DNA of 64,000 nucleotides from Opitutia bacterium (GTDB lineage Bacteria > Verrucomicrobiota > Verrucomicrobiia > Opitutales > Opitutaceae), in assembly GCA_016217545.1 (NCBI GenBank), contig JACRHT010000012.1, positions 124,001 through 188,000 on the forward strand, written 5' to 3'. The position numbers were made by a program, and so were the translations under genes. How positions within the stretch are numbered: the first letter of the stretch is position 1; each line of letters starts with the position of its first letter. The notes under the pieces were generated by a model, which was given only the letters and a program-made list of their open reading frames with translations, did not search any database and had not been told where the DNA came from. Shown one piece after another: positions 54,767 to 62,596 of this stretch.

Positions 54767-57376
54767 TCAGAAGCGGTAGGTGATCGAGGAGACGATCGAC
54801 CGCGGGAGGATCGGGCGGGCGTTGAAGTAGGCGCCTTGGCCCGAGCCGGAAGCCTGACGCGGATCGCCCTCGGTGAGGCCGGCGCTGTCGAGCAGGTTGG
54901 AAACCTGAAGGCGGAACGTGAAGTCGCGCTTGAAGGCGAGGCTGAAGCCCGCGTTCACCTCGGTGAAGGCGCTGAGCGGAATCGCGTTCGGGTTGGCTTC
55001 CTGATTGGTCGGGCGGCGGCCGGTGTAGGTGAGCGAGAGGTCGAACGCCGGGCGGCCGAGGCTCGTCTCGGGCAGCGTGTAGGTGCCGCTGATGGAGCCG
55101 TAGACCTTCGGCGTGCGCGTGGGCGTGAGGCCGTCGAGCGACGTGAGCGTGCCGCCGATGTTGACGAGGCCGGGCGTGACGATTTTCGGGCGCTGGACGG
55201 TGCCGCGCACGTCGATGGAGAGCGCGCGGATGGGATTCCAGGTCACGTCGAGTTCGACGCCGGGGCTGTCGAGGCCGATGGTGAACTGCGTGGGCACGGC
55301 GACGCCGTTCACGAGTTGGAAGCCGCCGGAGAGGACGTCGCGCTGGCGGGCGTAGAAGAGCGTGAGGAACGCGGCGATGTGATCGCCGCCGTATTTGTAG
55401 CCGGCTTCGAATTGCTTGACCGTCTCGATCTTCGCGGGCGTGACGTCGCCGTTGGCGGTGCCGCCGCCGTCCATGATGATGGCGTCGGAATTCGAGAAGC
55501 GCGGCGCGGCGGAGTAGCGCGCGAAGAAGGCCTGGCGCTTGTTGAGCACGTAGTTCGCGCCGAGCGTGTAGGCGGCCTTGTTCTCCTTGGCGTGCGTGTT
55601 GAGGTAGTTGCCGCTGCCGAAGGTGGCGTTCATCAGCGCGGGCGCGGGATTCGCGCCGGTCTGCGTATAGGAATTGAGATCGTATTTGCGGAAGGTCTCG
55701 TAGTTGCCGTCGTAAGTGCGGTTGGCGAAGCGGACGCCGGCGTCGAGGACGAGGCCGCCGATCTTGTGCGTGAAGTCGACGTAGGGCGTGACCTCGTCGA
55801 TCTGCGCGGTGCCGTGGCGGTAGTAGCTGCCGATCTGCGTGACGCCGTTGTAGGTGTATTGGCCGAGGACGGCGCCGGTGGTGGCGTTGACGTAGGCGAG
55901 ATCGAGGCGGTGGTATTCGGGGCTGATATCGATGAGCATCGTCTCCCACTGCCAGAGCTTGGTCTCCTCGGTGGTTTTGGCGTAGAGGCCGGCGAGCACG
56001 GTGGTGTTGCCGTCGTTGAAGGTGCCGACGAGGCGGACGTCGTCCTGGAAGTCGGTGAACTTCGCGTCGGAGCGCCAGTGGTTCACGAGGTTGCCGAGGC
56101 CGTTGCCGTTGAGCGTGGCAGCGGCCGCGGCGTTGGCCGCGACGACGGCGCCGCCCTGGCCGGGCGCGGTGAGACGGAAGCGGTAGTTGCCGTCGCCGCC
56201 GAGCGCGGCGGCCCACGTGGAGGCCGGGACGTTGCCGCCGGTCGCGAGATTGTTGGCGATGGTCTGGAGCGGCGTGGCGGTGCTGAAGGGATTCGAGTTC
56301 CAGGATTTCTGGACGGTGGCGTAGCGGTTGCGGTTCTCGAGGGTGAGGTTCTCGTTCAGCTTCACCTGCAGTTCGCTGCCGATGTATTTCAGGTCGACTT
56401 GAATGCCGTCCGCGAGGTCGTGGTCGATGGGACCGACGGGCGAGCCGGGGAACACGAAGTGGCGCAAATCGGGCGACGCGGTGGCGCCGGTATGCAGGTC
56501 GGGGCCGCCGGGAATCGTCTGCGGATCGGACGTGCTGCCGGTGAGCGGGATCGGGAGCAGAAACGCCGTGCGGTCGTCGAGCGCCTTGCCCGTGACCTTG
56601 AAGTAGCCGGCGTCGTTCTTGAACTTGTGATTGAGCGCCATCGTGAGCTGGCCGCCCTTGTTGGCCTTGTAGCCGGGCGAACGCTGGCCGTCGTCGGCGC
56701 GATAGAAACCGCCGATGGCGTAGGTGGTCTGCGGCGAGATCGGGCCGGCGACCCACGCGTCGTTGCGGATCAGGCCGAAGTCGCCGAACTCGACCTTGTA
56801 TTCGCCGGCGAGCGTCTGCGTGCCTTCGCGACCGAGGAAGTTGATCGCGCCGAGCGGGGCGTTGGTCGTGAACACGCCGGAGCTGCCGCCGCGCAAGCCC
56901 TCGACAGTGGCGATCCACGTGGCGACACGCGTGTAGTTGTCGGCGGTGGAGAACGAGGTGTCCTCCTCGGAGACGACGGGCAGACCGTCCTCGAGCATCA
57001 CGGAATAGCGGAAGCCGTTGCCGGCGCCGACGCCGCGGACCGCGAGGACGTTATTTGCCTCGCCGCCGCTCGATTCGAAGTAGAAACCGGGGATCGCCTT
57101 CATCAACTCGGCGACGCTGCGCGGAGCCATGGCGTCGATCTTCGAGCGGTCGACGGTCGAGATGGCGAGCGGGCTGTCGAGGCGCGACTGCGGTTTGATC
57201 GAGCCGGTGACGACAAAGGCATCGAGCTGAAAGACGGACTCGCTAGCCGGCGGCTGCGGCGCGGGCGCGGTCGTCTGGGCGAGCAACAGTGCGGGGGCAC
57301 TGGCGAAGAACATCGCGAGACCGAGGAGCGAACGGGACGCGTCTCGGCGCACGACTGAACAGGTGGAGCAGTTCAT
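54767..57376 (-). CDS. TonB-dependent receptor of the trehalase operon
   Basis: An 869-residue outer-membrane receptor. Signal peptide to about residue 34 (ending LLAQ), TonB-box-like VFQLDAFVVTGSI, plug with VEGLRGGSSGVFTTNAPLGAINF, then a barrel ending in SIVSSITYRF. There is no SusD-like partner, as is usual in this phylum compared with Bacteroidetes. It heads the receptor-glycosidase-MFS-trehalase series, so import of a trehalose-containing or alpha-glucan oligosaccharide is inferred. An AraC regulator lies 175 bp upstream on the same strand. Confidence 0.92.
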   Translation of the reverse strand: MNCSTCSVVRRDASRSLLGLAMFFASAPALLLAQTTAPAPQPPASESVFQLDAFVVTGSIKPQSRLDSPLAISTVDRSKIDAMAPRSVAELMKAIPGFYFESSGGEANNVLAVRGVGAGNGFRYSVMLEDGLPVVSEEDTSFSTADNYTRVATWIATVEGLRGGSSGVFTTNAPLGAINFLGREGTQTLAGEYKVEFGDFGLIRNDAWVAGPISPQTTYAIGGFYRADDGQRSPGYKANKGGQLTMALNHKFKNDAGYFKVTGKALDDRTAFLLPIPLTGSTSDPQTIPGGPDLHTGATASPDLRHFVFPGSPVGPIDHDLADGIQVDLKYIGSELQVKLNENLTLENRNRYATVQKSWNSNPFSTATPLQTIANNLATGGNVPASTWAAALGGDGNYRFRLTAPGQGGAVVAANAAAAATLNGNGLGNLVNHWRSDAKFTDFQDDVRLVGTFNDGNTTVLAGLYAKTTEETKLWQWETMLIDISPEYHRLDLAYVNATTGAVLGQYTYNGVTQIGSYYRHGTAQIDEVTPYVDFTHKIGGLVLDAGVRFANRTYDGNYETFRKYDLNSYTQTGANPAPALMNATFGSGNYLNTHAKENKAAYTLGANYVLNKRQAFFARYSAAPRFSNSDAIIMDGGGTANGDVTPAKIETVKQFEAGYKYGGDHIAAFLTLFYARQRDVLSGGFQLVNGVAVPTQFTIGLDSPGVELDVTWNPIRALSIDVRGTVQRPKIVTPGLVNIGGTLTSLDGLTPTRTPKVYGSISGTYTLPETSLGRPAFDLSLTYTGRRPTNQEANPNAIPLSAFTEVNAGFSLAFKRDFTFRLQVSNLLDSAGLTEGDPRQASGSGQGAYFNARPILPRSIVSSITYRF

Positions 57377-57551
57377 GATGCAGGGTTGGTGGGGTTTGCT
57401 GTTGGCCGGCGTCGCGCGCGAAAGTGGATTCGTCCGCGCGCGCCGCGGCAGTGCATCACGAAAGAGAGCGGCGCGGCGTTGCCCACCACCGAGCCTAGGA
57501 GATTCCGGAAAACGCTAGGAGAATTCAAAGCGGGCGCGACGCGGCGGCGTT

Positions 57552-58559
57552 TCATTGCGCAGCGGAGCTCGGCACGCGATCGCACCACGACTCCACGACC
57601 TCGTGCACGGTGTGCATCTCATTGCGCGGCGCGCGCGCGGGCTGGCGCAGCGTTTCCTCCAATTGCCGCGCGTCGACGCGATACTGCTGCGGCGAGCGGC
57701 CCGTGGCCTGCCGGAAGACGCGCGCAAAATAGTTCGCGTCGGCGAACCCGCAGCTCGCCGCGATGGTCTTCACGCTGAGCCGCGTGCGGCTCAGCGCGTC
57801 GATCGCGTTCTGGATGCGCAGGCGATTGATGCGTTCGACGATGCGCTCGTTCGTCGCGCGGTGGAAAATCTTGGAGAGATGGTTCGACGAGCACCCGACC
57901 TCGCGCGCGAGCGACTCCACGCTGAGGGTGTCGACCTGGATGTTGTGCTGGATCAGCCATTCGCACAGCGCGACCGGATCGGTGGACGCGGGCCGGTGCG
58001 AGGCGGGAGTGGCGACGAGCGTGCGCAACAGCGAGAACTCGGCGAGCAGGAGGCCCTTGATCGCGAGCGCGTTCACCACGGGATTGCTGTCGTGGAATTC
58101 GCAGATGCGGTCGAGATACGTGATCAGATCCTGAAACAGATCCGTGGTGAAGAAGTGCACGTCGTCCGCGCGCGGCACGCCGGGGGCAACCTCGTGCGCG
58201 ACGTGCACGTCGACGGTGTTGTTGTAGTAGGAAACCACGACGTTTTCGAACGGCTCGCCGTCGGCCCGCACCGTTTCTCCGTGAGGCATGCCCTTCGGCA
58301 CGATGCAGACTTCGCCCGCGCGCAGCGTCACGCGTTGCTCGGGAAACTCGAACTCCGTCACGCCCGCGAGCTGGATGAACAGCTCCGGCTTGAAGTGGTA
58401 GGGCATCCGCCCGTGCTGCTCGTAGAGGCGGCGCTGGCGCGGGATGTGGTAACGCAGCTGGTTGCGCTCGAGCGCGTCGATCTGCCGGCCGAAGACTTGG
58501 GCGAACAGGTCGTTCGAGGTGTGGCCGCCGCCTTTGAGACTGGCTGCGAACGAAATCAT
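57552..58559 (-). CDS. AraC-family transcriptional regulator
   Basis: A 335-residue regulator with a cupin-type sensor domain (about 40-180; RVTLRAGEVCIVPKGMPHGE) and a C-terminal pair of helix-turn-helices (SVESLAREVGCSSNHLSKIFH and VKTIAASCGFADANYFARVF, then the ATGRSPQQYR signature). It probably senses a sugar and activates the operon that follows. An extension of about 25 residues after the DNA-binding domain is unusual. Confidence 0.9.
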   Translation of the reverse strand: MISFAASLKGGGHTSNDLFAQVFGRQIDALERNQLRYHIPRQRRLYEQHGRMPYHFKPELFIQLAGVTEFEFPEQRVTLRAGEVCIVPKGMPHGETVRADGEPFENVVVSYYNNTVDVHVAHEVAPGVPRADDVHFFTTDLFQDLITYLDRICEFHDSNPVVNALAIKGLLLAEFSLLRTLVATPASHRPASTDPVALCEWLIQHNIQVDTLSVESLAREVGCSSNHLSKIFHRATNERIVERINRLRIQNAIDALSRTRLSVKTIAASCGFADANYFARVFRQATGRSPQQYRVDARQLEETLRQPARAPRNEMHTVHEVVESWCDRVPSSAAQ

Positions 58560-58755
58560 GATGGGCCTTGCGGGGGGTGAGCGGGGCCGTCGGTCGCGAA
58601 AGGTCCCGGGCCGGCAGGGACTTCGCGTCGAACAGGAAACGTGGGGTTAGAAAAATCTATCTGCCACCGATCTTGCGATTTTCACAGGGGAGTCGACCGC
58701 AATACGGGAGAGAAACCGGTCCAGAACAGGAAAAATCTACGCGATACGCCGGGCT

Positions 58756-58769
58756 TTGACTTTCCTCAA
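58756..58769. promoter_or_regulatory. FNR/DNR-like box before the ywiC-like gene
   Basis: TTGACTTTCCTCAA fits TTGAC-N5-TCAA, one change from the TTGAT-N4-ATCAA consensus of the FNR/CRP superfamily. It is centred about 42 bp before the ATG at 58805, so a class II promoter would start transcription almost at the start codon. A matching site precedes nirK. Confidence 0.6.
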
Positions 58770-58804
58770 GGACGGGTGCGCGCTCTTCGGGCACACTCAC
58801 CGCC

Positions 58805-59629
58805 ATGCGCAACGTCGCTCCCGGCTCGGCCTCGCCAACCTCCTTCCGCTCCCTCGTGCTGCCGCGCGAGCACGGCAGTTGGTCGCTCGCGCTCGAGCCG
58901 GTCGCGCTCGGCCTGCTCGTCGCGCCGTCGCGCGGCGGCGCGTGGCTCGCCCTGGCGGTGATCGCGGGATTCTTCACGCGGCGTCCGCTGAAGCTCGCCG
59001 TCACGTTGCCGCGCTCCGATCCGCGCCGCCGCGCCACGTTCGGCTGGATGCTCCTCTTCGCCACCACCGCGCTCGCCGGACTCCTGCTCAGCACCGCGCC
59101 GAGTTTGTGGCGTAATACGCCACATCCAACCTGGACCGCGCTCTGGCCGCTGCTGCTCGCGACGCCACTCGGAGCGGCGTTCCTCTGGTTCGATTTGCGC
59201 GGTGAAATGCGCGAGGCGGAAGCGGAGATCGCCGGCAGCGCCGCGTTCGCGCTCGTGCCCGCGGCTTTCGCCACACTCGCCGGATGGAGCGCGGCACCCG
59301 CGCTGTCGCTCGCTGGCCTCATGCTCGCGCGGAGCGTGCCCACCGTGCTCACCGTGCGCACGTATCTGCGTCTCGCGAAGGGCAAACCCGCGACCGCTCT
59401 GCCCGCGCTCGCGTGCGCCGGTGGCGCGCTGATCGTCGTCGTGGCGCTGGCCACGCGAGACCTCGTCCCCGGCACCGCGGTCGTGCTTGCGCTGCTGCTC
59501 GCGGCGCGCACCGCGTGGCTGCTCTCGCCGCGCGCGCCGACATGGAGTGCGCGGCGCGCGGGCATCACCGAAGCGATTCTGGGTGCCGTCTTCGTCGCCG
59601 CACTCGCGCTCGGCTACGGCGCACGCTGA
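58805..59629 (+). CDS. YwiC-like membrane protein
   Basis: A 274-residue protein with 7-8 hydrophobic helices. It opens with the YwiC signature LVLPREHGSWSLALEPVALGLL; later TRRPLKLAV and FLWFDLRGE also match. The family is found near nitrate or nitrite respiration genes but has no proven activity. It shares an FNR-like site type with nirK, which follows 114 bp later on the same strand. Confidence 0.85.
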   Translation: MRNVAPGSASPTSFRSLVLPREHGSWSLALEPVALGLLVAPSRGGAWLALAVIAGFFTRRPLKLAVTLPRSDPRRRATFGWMLLFATTALAGLLLSTAPSLWRNTPHPTWTALWPLLLATPLGAAFLWFDLRGEMREAEAEIAGSAAFALVPAAFATLAGWSAAPALSLAGLMLARSVPTVLTVRTYLRLAKGKPATALPALACAGGALIVVVALATRDLVPGTAVVLALLLAARTAWLLSPRAPTWSARRAGITEAILGAVFVAALALGYGAR

Positions 59630-59669
59630 CCACCGCACGCCGCGCGCGTCCGGAATTTTTCGCGGTCGC

Positions 59670-59683
59670 TTGACCCGCATCAA
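59670..59683. promoter_or_regulatory. FNR/DNR-like box before nirK
   Basis: TTGACCCGCATCAA differs at one position from TTGAT-N4-ATCAA. It is centred 66 bp before the ATG at 59743, leaving a leader of about 25 nt if it acts at -41.5. This favours the 59743 start over the ATG at 59707. Confidence 0.72.
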
Positions 59684-59742
59684 GGCGCGATCGCGCGCCC
59701 GGCGTTATGCTCTCGGGAGTAAATCCCGGACAAACTCACGCC

Positions 59743-61326
59743 ATGAACCGCAAACCCCTCGATTTCCCGCGCTCCTCGATCGGCTATACTGCCGCCTCCA
59801 CGATGAAAAACCCACGCATCACCGTCCTCGCGACGGCCGGCCTCGCCTTGGCCGCCGCGCTCTGCACCGCCTCGCTCGCCCACGCCAACGAAGGCCCCAC
59901 CGACGCCAAGGGCCCCGTCATCCTCCCGTCCGAAGTGCAGGCCATGCCGGTCGAGCAGGCGATTCTCACCGCGCCGCCGCACGTGCCGCCGGCCATCACG
60001 CGCAAATACGCGGCGCGCGTCGTCGTGCAGCTCGAGGTGCGCGAAGTCGTCGGCCGTCTCGCCGACGGCGTCGAATACACTTTCTGGACCTACGGCGGCA
60101 GCGTCCCCGGCTCGTTCATCCGCATCCGCGAAGGCGACGTCGTGGAATTCCACCTGAACAACCACCCGTCGTCGAAGCTCCCGCACAACATCGATCTCCA
60201 CGCCGTCACCGGCCCGGGCGGCGGCGCGGCATCAACGTTCACCGCGCCGGGTCACAGTTCGCAGTTCACCTTCAAGGCTCTCAACCCGGGCCTCTACGTC
60301 TATCACTGCGCCACCGCGCCCGTCCCGATGCACATCGGCAACGGCATGTATGGCCTCATCCTCGTCGAGCCGAAGGACGGCCTGCCGCCTGTCGACAAGG
60401 AATACTACGTGATGCAAGGCGAGTTCTACACCACCGGCAAATACGGCGAGGAAGGTCTGCAATCCTTCGACATGCAGAAGGCCATCGACGAACGCCCGCC
60501 CTACGTCGTGTTCAACGGCGCCGTCGGCTCGCTCACGGGCGACAAGGCCATCACCGCCAACGTCGGCGAGCACGTCCGCATCTACTTCGGCGTCGGCGGC
60601 CCGAACGTCACGTCATCCTTCCACATCATCGGCGAAATCTTCGACAAGGTTTATCCGGAAGCCGGCCTCAGCCTGCCCAACGCCAACGTCCAGACCACGC
60701 TCGTCCCCTCCGGCGGCGCGTGCGCCGTGGAGTTCAAGGTCGATGTCCCCGGCACGTTCGTCCTCGTCGACCACTCGCTCACGCGCGCATTCAACAAGGG
60801 CGCGCTCGGCATGCTCAAGGTCACCGGCCCCGAGGACCGCGTCACTTACTCCGGCAAGGAAATCGACGCCGTCTACTTCGGCGCCGCCGTCGATTCCGAT
60901 GCCTCAAAGCGCGCCGCCGATCTAAAAGCCAAGATCGCCGCCGAGATCGCGAACAATCCCGCCATCGCCGGCTTCACCAAGGAAGCGCAGATCGAAAAAG
61001 GAAAACAGGTTTACATGGGTCTCTGCTTCGCCTGCCACCAGCCCGACGGCAAGGGCATGCCCGCGGTCTTCCCGCCGCTCGCCCAGTCCGACTACATGCT
61101 CGCCGACCGCGACCGCGCCGTCCGCGTCGTGCTGAAGGGCCTCACCGGTCCCGTCACCGTCAACGGCCAGTCGATCAACAGCGCCATGCCGCCGCAGGAA
61201 GCCGCGCTCACCGACGCGCAGGTCGCGGACGTCCTCACCTACGTCTTCAACTCGTGGGGCAACAAGGGCGACGCCTTCAAAGCCGACCACGTGAAAGCCA
61301 TCCGCAACGAGGCCCGCAGCAACTAA
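59743..61326 (+). CDS. nirK: Copper nitrite reductase fused to cytochrome c
   Basis: A protein of about 527 residues that reduces nitrite to nitric oxide in the periplasm. Two cupredoxin domains carry the ligands: H148, D151 and H153 in [12 protein letters not shown]188-C189 in [12 protein letters not shown] with H197 and M202; and later His in [10 protein letters not shown] and VLVDHSL. A C-terminal class I cytochrome c domain has [11 protein letters not shown] and a distal Met near the end, so electrons can pass inside one chain. The signal peptide hydrophobic core is at about 27-47; an ATG at 59803 is a further possible start. It precedes the FGE-domain and Sco1-like genes. Confidence 0.95.
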   Translation: MNRKPLDFPRSSIGYTAASTMKNPRITVLATAGLALAAALCTASLAHANEGPTDAKGPVILPSEVQAMPVEQAILTAPPHVPPAITRKYAARVVVQLEVREVVGRLADGVEYTFWTYGGSVPGSFIRIREGDVVEFHLNNHPSSKLPHNIDLHAVTGPGGGAASTFTAPGHSSQFTFKALNPGLYVYHCATAPVPMHIGNGMYGLILVEPKDGLPPVDKEYYVMQGEFYTTGKYGEEGLQSFDMQKAIDERPPYVVFNGAVGSLTGDKAITANVGEHVRIYFGVGGPNVTSSFHIIGEIFDKVYPEAGLSLPNANVQTTLVPSGGACAVEFKVDVPGTFVLVDHSLTRAFNKGALGMLKVTGPEDRVTYSGKEIDAVYFGAAVDSDASKRAADLKAKIAAEIANNPAIAGFTKEAQIEKGKQVYMGLCFACHQPDGKGMPAVFPPLAQSDYMLADRDRAVRVVLKGLTGPVTVNGQSINSAMPPQEAALTDAQVADVLTYVFNSWGNKGDAFKADHVKAIRNEARSN

Positions 61327-61368
61327 GCGCGCGGCAACTGAGCGCGCGGCAACTGAGCGCGCGGCCAG
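61312..61368. repeat. 15-bp tandem repeat at the end of nirK
   Basis: Two exact units of GCGCGCGGCAACTGA (61327-61341 and 61342-61356) are preceded by a diverged unit that contains the nirK stop codon (61312-61326) and followed by a partial one. It looks like local amplification of the last coding bases of nirK. Confidence 0.8.
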
Positions 61369-61369
61369 G

Positions 61370-62548
61370 GTGGTCGCCGCTGTCCCAGCGGCGACAAACT
61401 CCCGCTGCCACCTCGATCCGCGCCGTCCGAAAAATCTTCCCGCCTTGTCCACGACTCCCGTCACCGTCCGCCGCACTCTTCCTGCCCCGGCCCGCACCGG
61501 CGCAGGCGCGGCGTGTTGCGGCCCGGACACGGCGGCTAATTTGTCCCCGGTTAGCGTCAGGGTATCAGTAAACTGCACTCCGTCCGCGGCGCCTCGTGCG
61601 CTGCTCGCACTCCACGCGAGCGCCGCGGCCGGATCTTCCCCGAAGTCCGTCCTGACCAAGTGTAACCTATTAGGTTACACTTCCCCCACACTCCCCTCTC
61701 TCGGGCAGCGAGTTTGTAACCTATTAGGTTACACTTGGCGCTCGCTCGCTGCGGCGGCACTCGCCGTTCCGCTCTCGACCGCGCTCGGCGCTGCCTCGCC
61801 AAGCGATCCGAGGACTAGCTCCCTCAACCCGGCCGCGGCGTCCACAGCCGTCGTCATCCCCGCCGGCAGCTATGTTCCGCTCCAGCGTTCCGTGAAGGAC
61901 CTCGCGAGCGTGCCCGTCGCCGCGTTCCGCTTGGACGTCACGCCGGTCACCAACGCCGAGTTTCTCGCCTTCGTCCGCGCCAACCCCAAGTGGCAACGCT
62001 CGCGCGTCAGCCCGCTCTTCGCCGACGCCTCGTATCTCGAAACGTGGGCCGGCGACCTCGAGCCCGGCCCGCGCGCACCCGCCAACGCGCCGGTCGTGCG
62101 CGTCTCGTGGTTCGCCGCGCGCGCTTACGCTGCGTGGGCCGGCAAGCGCCTGCCCACCACCGCCGAGTGGGAGCTCGCCGCCAGCGCCGGCTACACGCGC
62201 GCCGACGGCAAGAACGACGAGCAGCTCAACCGCGACCTCTACGCCTGGCTCGCGCGCCCCGTGCCGGCCGTGCTCCCCGACGCCGCGACCGCGCGCCCGA
62301 ATTTCCACGGCGTGCGCGGTCTGCACGGCCTCGTCTGGGAATGGGTCAGCGATTTCAACACCGCGATGGTCACCGGCGAGTCGCGCGCCGACTCCGGCCT
62401 CGAACGCGACCTCTTCTGCGGTGCCGGTTCGGTCGGCGCCAAGGACACGACCGACTACGCCGCGTTCATGCGGCAAGCGCTCCGCTCCTCTCTCCGCGCC
62501 AACAACACCACGTCCTCCCTCGGCTTCCGCTGCGCGCAGGACCTCTGA
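61370..62548 (+). CDS. FGE-sulfatase (SUMF1-like) domain protein, start uncertain
   Basis: The SUMF1-like domain occupies the C-terminal 230 residues: IPAGSYVPLQR, DVTPVTNAEFLAFVRANP, APVVRVSWFAARAYAAWAGKRLPTTAEWELA, LHGLVWEWVSDF and SSLGFRCAQDL. Members in nirK clusters are exported and of unknown role; the Cys pair of true formylglycine-generating enzymes is not evident. A signal-type hydrophobic core (RSLAAAALAVPLSTALGAA) precedes the domain, and pair B of the palindrome lies just before it. The listed left end is only the first GTG-type codon of the open frame and lies inside a hairpin; no ATG exists, and TTG codons at 61445 and 61541 are alternatives. The true start is unresolved. Confidence 0.72.
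   Translation: MVAAVPAATNSRCHLDPRRPKNLPALSTTPVTVRRTLPAPARTGAGAACCGPDTAANLSPVSVRVSVNCTPSAAPRALLALHASAAAGSSPKSVLTKCNLLGYTSPTLPSLGQRVCNLLGYTWRSLAAAALAVPLSTALGAASPSDPRTSSLNPAAASTAVVIPAGSYVPLQRSVKDLASVPVAAFRLDVTPVTNAEFLAFVRANPKWQRSRVSPLFADASYLETWAGDLEPGPRAPANAPVVRVSWFAARAYAAWAGKRLPTTAEWELAASAGYTRADGKNDEQLNRDLYAWLARPVPAVLPDAATARPNFHGVRGLHGLVWEWVSDFNTAMVTGESRADSGLERDLFCGAGSVGAKDTTDYAAFMRQALRSSLRANNTTSSLGFRCAQDL
61374..61394. repeat. Hairpin repeat, TCGCCGCTG/CAGCGGCGA family
   Basis: Second copy of the stem seen at 13201, with a 3-nt loop (TCC). Position after nirK suits a weak terminator or processing site. Confidence 0.75.
61658..61733. repeat. Paired palindrome element inside coding sequence (pair B)
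   Basis: Two exact GTAACCTATTAGGTTAC copies at 61662-61678 and 61716-61732, 54 nt apart start to start. The first lies in a perfect 25-bp palindrome (61658-61682), the second in a 19-bp one. In the frame of the FGE-domain protein each reads C-N-L-L-G-Y-T; 18 codons separate them, so the frame is kept. They lie directly before the hydrophobic core of the export signal. The minus strand over this region is also open and reads C-N-L-I-G-Y twice. Confidence 0.93.
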
Positions 62549-62596
62549 ACGATCTTTCTCTTTCTTCTTTCTCCCAATCTTTCTCCGCGCCACGCC

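Noticed and set aside
59773-59790. S-I-G-Y-T in the N-terminal region of NirK as a further copy of the N-L-L-G-Y element
   Set aside because: The DNA (ATCGGCTATACT) shares neither the palindrome nor the codons of the element, so the likeness is only at peptide level and short enough to be chance.
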